From assembly GCF_014490485.1 (NCBI RefSeq), contig NZ_JACTVA010000001.1, forward strand, positions 124,001 to 188,000: 64,000 nucleotides of DNA. Direction: 5' to 3'. The stretch comes from Teichococcus aerophilus. GTDB taxonomy: Bacteria; Pseudomonadota; Alphaproteobacteria; Acetobacterales; Acetobacteraceae. Of the stretch, positions 50,780-58,230 are shown piece by piece; the first letter of the stretch is position 1; each line of letters begins with the position of its first letter. A program made the position numbers and the translations under genes. The notes beneath the pieces were generated by a model that saw only the letters and a program-made list of their open reading frames with translations, did no database searches and had not been told where the DNA came from.

Positions 50780-51732
50780 ACCGCCGTCAATTGCTTCTCA
50801 TCGGCTCCCGCCTGTTGCAGGTGGTGCCGGTCGTTATCCTGGCCACCGTCGCCATCTTCGGTCTGCTGCAACTCGTGCCGGGCGATCCGGCGGCAGTCAT
50901 CGCCGGCGAGTACGCGACGGCCGAGCGCATCGCCGATATCCGCCGCATGCTGGGCCTCGACCGTCCGGTGTGGGAACAATATGTCGTCTGGCTCGGCCAC
51001 GCCGTGCAGGGCGATCTGTCGGCTTCGCTGATCACCGGCCAGCCGGTGCTGGATGAGGTATTGCGGCGCCTGCCCAACACGTTGCTCATCACGGTGCTGG
51101 CGCTCGTGCTCGCGGTGCTGATCGGCGTACCGCTTGGCATCCTGGCCGCGACGCGGGTGGACCGGCCGACGGACCGCATCGTCACCACCATTGCATCGCT
51201 CGGCGTCGCCGTGCCGAATTTCTGGCTGGGCATGATCCTGGTCGGGTTCTTTGCCCTCGGCCTGGGATGGTTCCCGACCACAGGGGCGGCGTCGCTGACG
51301 CAGGACCCGCTGCGCGCGCTCTCCCATGCTGCGCTGCCGGCGCTGGCCCTGGCCACCGGCGGCATCGCGGAGATCACCCGCCAGCTTCGCAGCGCGTTGA
51401 TCGAGGTGTTGTCCTCCCAGTATGTGCGCACGCTGCATGCCAAGGGCCTCTCCAACGCCCGCATCCTGTGGCAGCACGGGTTGAAGAATGTCTCGCTGAC
51501 GCTGCTGACGGTGGTGGGGCTGGTGTTCAACCGCGCCCTGGGCGCGACCGTCGCCATCGAAGCCGTCTTCGCCATTCCCGGTACCGGCTCGCTCGTCGTC
51601 GCCTCCGCCACCAACAAGGACTTTCCGGTGGTGCAGGGCGTCGTGTTCGTGCTGGTGCTGATCGTGATCGGGCTGAACCTGATGATCGACCTATTATACT
51701 CATTGCTCGACCCGCGGGTGAACCGGCGATGA
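50776..51732 (+). CDS. ABC transporter permease, DppB type
   Basis: Inner-membrane subunit of 318 residues. First helix LLQVVPVVILATVAIFGLLQ, then LVPGDPAAVIAGEYATAERI, the family's periplasmic loop, and the helix NTLLITVLALVLAVLIGVPL. The coupling loop is VLSSQYVRTLHAKGLSNARI followed by HGLKNVSLTL; EAVFAIPGTGSLVV is near the end. ATGA overlaps on both sides. Confidence 0.94.
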   Translation: MNRRQLLLIGSRLLQVVPVVILATVAIFGLLQLVPGDPAAVIAGEYATAERIADIRRMLGLDRPVWEQYVVWLGHAVQGDLSASLITGQPVLDEVLRRLPNTLLITVLALVLAVLIGVPLGILAATRVDRPTDRIVTTIASLGVAVPNFWLGMILVGFFALGLGWFPTTGAASLTQDPLRALSHAALPALALATGGIAEITRQLRSALIEVLSSQYVRTLHAKGLSNARILWQHGLKNVSLTLLTVVGLVFNRALGATVAIEAVFAIPGTGSLVVASATNKDFPVVQGVVFVLVLIVIGLNLMIDLLYSLLDPRVNRR

Positions 51733-52610
51733 GCGCGGCCCTGCAACCGGTGCGGGCCGTGCGCCGGCCCTCCGCTTCGCGGCGCTTTCTTTCCTGGCTG
51801 CGGTCCGACCTGCGGGCGGCGGTCAGCCTGGCCTACCTGCTGGTGCTGTTCTCGCTGTCGGTCTTCGCCGATGTGCTCGCACCACATTCGCCCATCGCGC
51901 AGAGCATGGACATGCTGGCGCCGCCGGACGCAGCGCATTGGCTCGGCACCGACGACCTTGGGCGGGACGTGTTCAGCCGCCTCATCCACGGCGCGCCGAT
52001 GACGCTCTATGCCAGCTTCCTGGCGGTGGGCGTGGGTACGCTGATCGGCCTGCCGGTCGGCATCATGGCGGGCTATCTGGGCGGTTGGGTGGATGGGCTG
52101 ACGGGGCGTATCATCGATGCGTTGCTGTCCTTCCCCTCCATCGTGCTGGCCATCGCCGTCACCGGTGCGCTCGGCATCGGGCTGACAAACAGCATGATCG
52201 CGGTCGGCATCGTGTTCTCGCCCGGCCTGGCGCGGTTGATCCGCGTGCAGACCATCGTGGTGAAGAACGACCTGTACGTGGACGCCGCGCGCACCTTCGG
52301 CATGTCGCCGCTGCGGATCGTCTGGCGTCACATCCTTCCCAACGCCATCCAGCCCTTCATCGTGCAGGTGACGCTGCTGCTTGCCACGGCCTTATTGGCG
52401 GAGGCCAGCCTCAGCTTCCTCGGCCTTGGTGTGCAACCGCCGCAGCCGAGCTGGGGGCAGATGCTGGCGCGCTCCTACGGCTACATGGAAATCTCGCCGG
52501 AGCAGATGTACGCGCCCGGCCTCGCCATCCTGTTCACGGCCCTGGCCTTCAACGCACTAGGCGAATCCCTGCGCGCCGTGCTCGACCCCACCCGCAGGCG
52601 GAGCGACTGA
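51729..52610 (+). CDS. ABC transporter permease, DppC type
   Basis: Inner-membrane subunit of 293 residues. A cytoplasmic tail rich in Arg precedes the first helix (AAVSLAYLLVLFSLSVFA). LGTDDLGRDVFSRLIHGAPM is the DppC landmark, the coupling loop is DLYVDAARTFGMSPLRIVWR followed by HILPNAIQPF, and LSFLGLGVQPPQPSWG closes the family pattern. The final A of its TGA is the first base of the next start codon. Confidence 0.94.
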   Translation: MSAALQPVRAVRRPSASRRFLSWLRSDLRAAVSLAYLLVLFSLSVFADVLAPHSPIAQSMDMLAPPDAAHWLGTDDLGRDVFSRLIHGAPMTLYASFLAVGVGTLIGLPVGIMAGYLGGWVDGLTGRIIDALLSFPSIVLAIAVTGALGIGLTNSMIAVGIVFSPGLARLIRVQTIVVKNDLYVDAARTFGMSPLRIVWRHILPNAIQPFIVQVTLLLATALLAEASLSFLGLGVQPPQPSWGQMLARSYGYMEISPEQMYAPGLAILFTALAFNALGESLRAVLDPTRRRSD

Positions 52611-53614
52611 TGCCCCACACTTCCTCCTGGCGCCCGCGCGTGCTGGCGACCAGCGCTTTGCATGATGATGCCACCGCCCTGCTGGCGCAAACCTGCGAAT
52701 TGGTGCTGCCCGCAGATGCCAGCGCCGACAGCCTGCGTCAGGCAGCGGCCAGCGCGGACGCGCTGATCGTGCGCGCCAAGCTGCCGGACGATATCTTCGA
52801 CCATGCGCCCAAGTTGCGTGCCTGCGTGCGGCACGGCGTCGGGCTGGATTTCATCCCGGTCGAGGCCGCCACCCGTGCCGGCATTCCCGTCGCCAACCTG
52901 CCCGCCGCCAACCGGCAATCAGTGGTGGAGTATGTCGTGGCTGTGGCGGGGCTGTTGGCGCGGGACCTGCACCGCCTGGCACTAGATTTCCGCACGCAGG
53001 GCTGGGCCTCCCGCACGCGCCACCCGGGCTTTGAACTCGCAGGCCGCACGCTGGGCGTGGTGGGCTGCGGCGGCATCGGGCGCGCTGTCGCCACCACGAT
53101 GCATGCTGCCTTCGGCATGCGCGTGCTGGGCTATGACCCGCATGCGGCGGTGCCGTCCGGCACCATTACGCCCGTTTCGCTGCAGCAGCTGTTCGCCGAA
53201 GCGGATGTCATCACGCTGCATGCTCCCTCGACGCCGGAGACGCGCCGGATGGTCGATGCGGCGCTGCTGGCTGGGGTGAAGCCCGGTGCTGTCTTGATCA
53301 ACGCCGCACGGGGCGACCTGATCGACGAGGCAGCCCTGCTCGCCACCCTGAATGATGGCCGCCTGCGCGCCGCCGCGCTGGATGTGTTCGAACCGGAGCC
53401 ACTGCCGCCTGGCCACCCCTTCCTGTCCCATTCCGGCCTGTTCCTCACCCCGCACATCGCGGGCGGCAGCGACGAAAGCGGGCGGCGGATGAGTGTGGAG
53501 TCCGCCGAGGAAACCCTGCGTATCCTGCGCGGGCAGAAGCCGCTGGCGCTGGTGAACCCGGAAAGCTGGGACCGCTCCATGCAGCGCTACCACGGCACTT
53601 TCCTGCCCGCCTGA
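52610..53614 (+). CDS. D-isomer-specific 2-hydroxyacid dehydrogenase (NAD-dependent)
   Basis: Oxidoreductase of 334 residues. The NAD motif is TLGVVGCGGIGRAVATTM, and the catalytic set is Arg in LINAARGDLIDEAALL, Glu in DVFEPEPLPP and His in LTPHIAGGSDESGRR. The family reduces 2-oxo acids to D-2-hydroxyacids or the reverse, as in glyoxylate/hydroxypyruvate or phosphoglycerate conversions. The start overlaps the permease stop by one base (TGATG). In this operon it may act on the 2-oxo acid made by the enolase-superfamily dehydratase. Confidence 0.93.
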   Translation: MPHTSSWRPRVLATSALHDDATALLAQTCELVLPADASADSLRQAAASADALIVRAKLPDDIFDHAPKLRACVRHGVGLDFIPVEAATRAGIPVANLPAANRQSVVEYVVAVAGLLARDLHRLALDFRTQGWASRTRHPGFELAGRTLGVVGCGGIGRAVATTMHAAFGMRVLGYDPHAAVPSGTITPVSLQQLFAEADVITLHAPSTPETRRMVDAALLAGVKPGAVLINAARGDLIDEAALLATLNDGRLRAAALDVFEPEPLPPGHPFLSHSGLFLTPHIAGGSDESGRRMSVESAEETLRILRGQKPLALVNPESWDRSMQRYHGTFLPA

Positions 53615-53643
53615 TGCTGCACCGAAACAAGGAAGAAGCCGAC

Positions 53644-54621
53644 ATGGCCTCGATCACACGGCGTGCCTTCGCATCCGCCAGCGCGGCGGCGGCCCTGACC
53701 ATGGGCAGTGGTGCGCGGGCGCAGACCTATCCTTCCCGCCCCATCCGCTGGGTGCTGGGCTTCGGTGCCGGTGGCGTGGGGGACCTAACGGCGCGCCTGG
53801 TCGCGCCCAAGTTGGCGGAAGGTCTGCGCGGCCAGCCCATCGTGATCGAGAACCGTCCCAGTGCCGGCGGTATCGTCGCGGCGGAAACGGTGGCCCGGTC
53901 GGAGCCGGACGGGCACACGCTGCTGCTGGTGACGACCACCACCGCCACGGCCGCCGCCATGTACCGCACGCTGCCTTACGACACGATGCGGGACTTTACC
54001 TTCATCGGCCAACTGGCGGCGTTCGACCACGTCATCGCCACGGCTTCGGATGGGCCATACCAGGACCTGCGCTCGCTGATCGCCGCTGCCAAGGCACGGC
54101 CGAACGGGCTGAACCTGGGCTCGATCGGCGTCGGCAGCGCGCAGCACCTCTCGGTGGAGCTGTTCAAGTCCATCGCAGGGATCGAAGCCGCCATCGTCAC
54201 CTATCGCAGCACCCCGGAACTGATCAACGCGATCTCGACCGGCGAGGTGCAGGCAGGGTTCGAGACGCTGGCCCCGGTGCTGCCGCAACTCGGCGGCCGG
54301 CTTCGCGCGCTGGCCATCCCGTCCGCCGCGCGCTTCCCCGGCCTCCCAGCGGTGCCGACGACGGCGGAGGCCGGGCTGCCTGGCTATCTCATCCGGTCGT
54401 GGAACGGCGTCTGCGGCCCCGCCGGCATGGCGCAACCACTGGTTGAGCGGCTGAACCAGGAGCTGACTCGGGTGGCCGCGCTGCCGGAGATCCGCTCCCG
54501 CCTACTTGAGTTGGGTGTCGAGACCGCCGCGGGCACGCCGGCAGCGTTGCGCGAACTGATGCAGGAGGAGATCGCGCGCTACAGTCGCATCGTCACCGAT
54601 GCGAGGATCGAGCGGCTATGA
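53644..54621 (+). CDS. Tripartite tricarboxylate transporter receptor-like protein (TctC/Bug family)
   Basis: Periplasmic binding protein of 325 residues. The signal ITRRAFASASAAAALTMGSG is Tat-like and cut near ARAQ. The mature protein opens YPSRPIRWVLGFGAGGVGDL, the Bug-family motif with its Gly-rich loop, followed by VIENRPSAGGIVAAETVARS. AAGGAAGAAG precedes ATG 53644. Such receptors bind organic acids for TctAB, but no tctA or tctB gene is present here, so it must work with a distant TctAB or as a sensor. Its place inside a Dpp-type operon is unusual. It overlaps the next gene by ATGA. Confidence 0.93.
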   Translation: MASITRRAFASASAAAALTMGSGARAQTYPSRPIRWVLGFGAGGVGDLTARLVAPKLAEGLRGQPIVIENRPSAGGIVAAETVARSEPDGHTLLLVTTTTATAAAMYRTLPYDTMRDFTFIGQLAAFDHVIATASDGPYQDLRSLIAAAKARPNGLNLGSIGVGSAQHLSVELFKSIAGIEAAIVTYRSTPELINAISTGEVQAGFETLAPVLPQLGGRLRALAIPSAARFPGLPAVPTTAEAGLPGYLIRSWNGVCGPAGMAQPLVERLNQELTRVAALPEIRSRLLELGVETAAGTPAALRELMQEEIARYSRIVTDARIERL

Positions 54622-55481
54622 GCGCACAGCCTATTCCCGGCCCCGATCCCGCGACCAGGCCGCCGCGTCGGCCGTTGCCAGCCGGTGCCTGCGACGCCCA
54701 TTGCCACGTCTTCGGCCCCGGCGATCGTTTTCCCTATGTCGCCGAAAGCACCTTCCAGACCCCGGACGCGCCCGTCGCCGCCCTGACACGGATGCACCAG
54801 GTGCTGGGTATCGAGCGCGTGGTGCTGGTGCAGGCCAGCTGCCATGGCTACGACAACGCCGCCATGCTGGATGCCATCGCCGCCGACCCGCAGCGCCGGC
54901 GCGGCGTGGCAATGGTGGAGGACGACGTCACCGACGCGGCGCTGGACGAGTTGCACGCGGGCGGCGTCAGGGCCATCCGCCTGAACTTCGTCCGCCATCT
55001 GGCGCAGCGTCCAGAACTGCCGGATGCCGCGCGCCTCATTCGCCGCGTGGCGGAACGTGGTTGGCATGTGGAACTGCACATGGACGCACCGGACATCCCG
55101 GAGCTGGAACCGTGGATTGCCGCCCTGAACAGCCGTTTCGTGATCGACCACATGGGCCGGGTACCAGCCGCGGGCGGCGTGCAGCAGCCGGCGTTCCAAT
55201 CGGTGCTGCGCCTGCTGGAACAGCCGCAGGCCTGGGCGAAGATTTCGGGTGGGGACCGCCTCTCCGCCGGCCCACCATTCCTAGACGCGGTCCCCTTCGC
55301 GCAAGCCTTGCTGCAACGGGCCCCGGAGAGGCTGGTATGGGGCACCGACTGGCCACATTCCAACATCCGTACGCCCATGCCGAATGACGGTACCCTGGCC
55401 GACCTGTTGCGCGAATACGCCGATGAGCAGGCGGTGAAGCGCGTGCTGGTGGACAACCCGACGGCGCTGTACTGGGGCTGA
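54618..55481 (+). CDS. Amidohydrolase-family lactone hydrolase, LigI-like (2-pyrone-4,6-dicarboxylate hydrolase family)
   Basis: TIM-barrel hydrolase of 287 residues. The metal-binding HxH is in CDAHCHVFGPGDRFPYVAE, nearly the LigI consensus; GVRAIRLNFVRH, VELHMDAPDIPELEPW and FVIDHMGRVPAAGG carry later ligands; VWGTDWPHSNIRTPMPNDG gives the catalytic Asp. LigI opens the lactone 2-pyrone-4,6-dicarboxylate in lignin-monomer breakdown, and relatives cleave sugar-acid lactones. Last gene of the GntR-controlled operon; ATGA overlap with the TctC gene. With the enolase-superfamily enzyme it suggests a lactone intermediate. Confidence 0.9.
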   Translation: MSAQPIPGPDPATRPPRRPLPAGACDAHCHVFGPGDRFPYVAESTFQTPDAPVAALTRMHQVLGIERVVLVQASCHGYDNAAMLDAIAADPQRRRGVAMVEDDVTDAALDELHAGGVRAIRLNFVRHLAQRPELPDAARLIRRVAERGWHVELHMDAPDIPELEPWIAALNSRFVIDHMGRVPAAGGVQQPAFQSVLRLLEQPQAWAKISGGDRLSAGPPFLDAVPFAQALLQRAPERLVWGTDWPHSNIRTPMPNDGTLADLLREYADEQAVKRVLVDNPTALYWG

Positions 55482-55776
55482 ACAGTGGCCGCTGCCACGC
55501 CATTGGAGCAAACCACCCGGGTTAAACGCCAGGCGGCTTGACCTCGTGCTTTGCAGCAGGTCCGAAGGGCGCCCCCATCGTGATCCTGTATCCGCCCAAG
55601 CGTTTCGCTACGTGTTGTTCGGGCCAGCCTGCCGGCAAGCCAGGCGTCACGGGCTGACGCTAAGCCGCCTTTTGTAAAGGTTGTGGGTTCTGAAGGCCGC
55701 CATGGTATGATCGATTCGTTTCTCGACCAGTGCCCACCGCCCAGACCGGGCCTCACGCTTCCTCTCAGGGCACCCC

Positions 55777-56589
55777 ATGCTGATTCATGCCGGCTTCGAC
55801 ATTGCCTATGAGTGCCCGCAACCCACGCCGATGCTGTTGATGTTGAGCCCGCATGCCTCCCGTATGGGGCATCTCGTGGCTCCGCAGCAGATCTACTTCA
55901 CGCCGCCGGTGCCGCAGCGCAGCTACCACGACAGTTTCGGCAATTTCTGCACACGGATCGTCGCGCCAGCCGGCCATTTCAGCATGACCAGCCGCCTGAC
56001 TTTGCGCGACGACGGGCGGCCCGATGTCATCGAGCCGGCCGCGTTCCAGCATCCGGTCGAGAATCTGCCGGATGAGATGCTGCTCTATCTGCTCGGAAGC
56101 CGGTATTGCGACACCGACAAGATGATGGCGACGGCATGGTCCACCTTCGGCCATCTCCCGGCCGGATGGAGCCTGGTGCAGGCGATCTGCGATTTCACCC
56201 ATAACCACATCGCCTTCGGCTACGACCACGCCAGTGCCACGCGAAGTGCGTCCGAGGCTTTCGCGGAAAGGCGGGGCGTCTGCCGGGACTACGCGCACCT
56301 GGCCGTGACGCTGTGCCGTTGCCTGAACATTCCCGCCCGCTACTGCACGGGCTGGCTCGGCGACATCGATGTACCGCCGCCGTACGGCCCGATGGATTTC
56401 GCCGCTTGGTTCGAGGTCTGGCTCGGCGATCGCTGGTACACCTTCGACGCCCGCAACAACACGCCCCGCGTCGGCCGTATCCTGATGGCGCGCGGCCGGG
56501 ACGCGACGGACGTAGCGCTTGCGACCACGTTCGGACCCTGCACCATGACGGGATTTTCTGTGATCACCGAACAGGTGCAGGCGGCCTGA
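55777..56589 (+). CDS. Transglutaminase-like cysteine protein
   Basis: Protein of 270 residues with an N-terminal beta domain (IAYECPQPTPMLLMLS) and a transglutaminase-like core. The nucleophile is Cys169 in RRGVCRDYAHLAVTLCRCL; the Asp is expected in WYTFDARNN. At the usual His position the sequence reads DFAAWFEVWLGDRW, with Ala where many members have His (HAW), so the triad is not obvious. TPRVGRILMARGRDATDVAL is conserved in this subfamily. There is no signal peptide. Members act as proteases or amidases; the gene stands alone after a 295-base spacer with a possible -10 box TATGAT at 55706-55711. Confidence 0.88.
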   Translation: MLIHAGFDIAYECPQPTPMLLMLSPHASRMGHLVAPQQIYFTPPVPQRSYHDSFGNFCTRIVAPAGHFSMTSRLTLRDDGRPDVIEPAAFQHPVENLPDEMLLYLLGSRYCDTDKMMATAWSTFGHLPAGWSLVQAICDFTHNHIAFGYDHASATRSASEAFAERRGVCRDYAHLAVTLCRCLNIPARYCTGWLGDIDVPPPYGPMDFAAWFEVWLGDRWYTFDARNNTPRVGRILMARGRDATDVALATTFGPCTMTGFSVITEQVQAA

Positions 56590-57182
56590 ACGCGTCGGGA
56601 GGTCGGCTTGGCCCAGCCTATGTTCACGGCGCTTCAGAGCCTGAACATGACGATTTTGAAAGCCATGCTGGCAGCGAATCCCTGGCAATTGGAACGTCCT
56701 GCCACGGCCACGCTTCGCCGGCGGCATACCAGCGCGAGGACCGCCATCGCATAGGCGACCGCCAGTCCCATCATCATCAGCCCCCAGCGCGTTCGCCGGC
56801 TTTCGGTAGAAGCTGGCCCAGAAGGCTCGGATAGGCCGGCAACCCGATGCGGGCGCGAATACCGGCCTGGCTTCCGCAGCAAAACCCTGCGGCTAACCAC
56901 AGCGCGATAGGGGACGCGGCGGAGATCAACACCAGAGCGGTGGCTGCAAGGCGACGGCCAGGAGCACCGGCAAAGCTCGTAGACCTGCCCAGAGACTGGC
57001 CTATACCAGCGCGATACCGAAGCCGCGACCGACGGCAGGGTCGGGGGTTAAGGTTGGATGTCTGCTCGCGCTTGCACGGTGCTTCCTGGCTTCAATCAGC
57101 ATGGACAAGAAAGTGAGGCGTTACGCCGATAACCCATCGCCAGCGGTCGCGTTATGGGTGATTGGGCGATGACGGAGCCTCC
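56590..57182. other. Long spacer, probably decayed DNA
   Basis: About 590 bases without a supported gene. A reverse frame at 56634-56900 encodes 88 residues with one hydrophobic stretch (WGLMMMGLAVAYAMAVLALV), which might be a small membrane protein or a fragment, but it has no clear ribosome site or family. The remainder shows no operator-like repeats. The next gene uses GTG 57183. Confidence 0.4.
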
Positions 57183-57899
57183 GTGTCTATTATCGAACAA
57201 CGCCAGGTTGCCAACCAATTGCTCGCGGCGTTACCGCCTGCTGATTTCGCTCGTCTCGCCCCGGCGCTGGCGCCCGTCGATCTCGCGGTTTACCAGACCC
57301 TGTTTCGTGCCGAAGAAGAGGTGGAGGCCGCCTATTTCGTCGAGACAGGTACCATTTCCATGCTGGCTCACCTGGAAGGCGGCCATTTGGTCGAGATCGG
57401 CATGGTGGGATCAGACGGCATGGCAGGACTGCCTTTCGTCTTCGGCACGACCATTTCGCCGGCGGATGCCGTAGTGCAGATTCCTGGACGCTCTCTGCGT
57501 GTCGCGGCGCCGGCATTCCGGCGAGTGCTTCAGGAGAGCCCGGCTCTCACGTCCATGTTGCTGCGCTATGCACAGGCATTTCATACGCAGGTTTCGTTGG
57601 CCGCGGGCTGCAACGCGACCCATAACATCGTGCACCGCCTCGCGCGCTGGTTGCTGATGGCGCATGATCGTGCTGGCAGCGACGAATTCCCGCTGACCCA
57701 TGAGATCATGTCCCAGATGCTGGCTGTACGCCGCACCGGTGTCACCGTCACCGCCGGCGCCCTACGAAGTGCGGGGTTGATAGACTACAGCCGTGGCAAG
57801 ATCATCATTCTGGACCGGCCTGGTCTCGAGAAGGCTGCGTGCGAGTGCTATGGCACCATCCAGCGCATCACCAAGCGGCTGAACGCACCGCGCCCCTGA
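57183..57899 (+). CDS. Crp/Fnr-family transcriptional regulator
   Basis: Regulator of 238 residues. The N-terminal cyclic-nucleotide-binding-like barrel has LFRAEEEVEAAYFVETGTIS and VEIGMVGSDGMAGLPFVFG; it lacks the Cys residues of Fnr and the full cAMP site, so the ligand is unknown. The C-terminal winged helix-turn-helix is FPLTHEIMSQMLAVRRTGVT followed by AGALRSAGLIDYSRGKI. GTG 57183 is preceded by CGGAG at the right distance; a TTG at 57162 would add seven residues. The regulator is isolated between decayed stretches; its target cannot be named. Confidence 0.9.
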   Translation: MSIIEQRQVANQLLAALPPADFARLAPALAPVDLAVYQTLFRAEEEVEAAYFVETGTISMLAHLEGGHLVEIGMVGSDGMAGLPFVFGTTISPADAVVQIPGRSLRVAAPAFRRVLQESPALTSMLLRYAQAFHTQVSLAAGCNATHNIVHRLARWLLMAHDRAGSDEFPLTHEIMSQMLAVRRTGVTVTAGALRSAGLIDYSRGKIIILDRPGLEKAACECYGTIQRITKRLNAPRP

Positions 57900-57993
57900 G
57901 TAATGGGCGACGTAACAGCCGGGACCTGAGGGTTAGCCGTTTCCCACTGAGCTCTTTGGCCCGCCGGGTTGCGCGCCTTGGCTCGCTTCAAAC

Positions 57994-58177
57994 GTGCAGG
58001 CCGTGGTGGCGGAGATCGAAGCCGCAGGCGGCGGTGCGCTGAGCGTTGTCTGCAGCATCAGCGACGCCGGGCAGATTCAGGCTGCGGTCGGGCAGGCCGC
58101 CAAGGATCGGCATCCTGGTCAACAATGCCTTCGATCCGTCTGCGCCCTTCTCGTCCATCATCGACAGCGCCCACTGA
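57994..58177 (+). pseudogene. Short-chain dehydrogenase/reductase fragment with frameshift
   Basis: One frame reads VQAVVAEIEAAGGGALSVVC followed by SISDAGQIQAAVGQAAK, the helix and strand after the nucleotide-binding turn of an SDR. Around 58104-58112 the match moves to another frame, RIGILVNNAFDPSAPFSS and IIDSAH before a TGA at 58175-58177. ILVNNA is the SDR NNAG-type strand. The Gly-rich motif is missing upstream, and the YxxxK site is missing downstream. It is a truncated and frameshifted relic. Confidence 0.8.
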
Positions 58178-58178
58178 A

Positions 58179-58220
58179 CTGACGCGTCAGGATGAAGCCG
58201 GATTTCCCCGCCTTCATCCT
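58179..58220. repeat. Two adjoining dyads behind the mfd-like gene
   Basis: CTGACGCGTCAG (58179-58190) is a perfect 12-base palindrome. AGGATGAAG (58189-58197) and CTTCATCCT (58212-58220) form a perfect 9-base inverted repeat with a 14-base loop. They lie between the SDR relic and the stop of the reverse-strand Mfd-family gene. The second could end its transcription but lacks a T tract. Confidence 0.5.
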
Positions 58221-58230
58221 TCCGGCCGCA

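Noticed and set aside
56634-56900. A reverse frame of 88 codons with one hydrophobic stretch
   Set aside because: It could be a small membrane protein, but there is no ribosome site, no recognised family and the surroundings look decayed. Mentioned only within the spacer entry.
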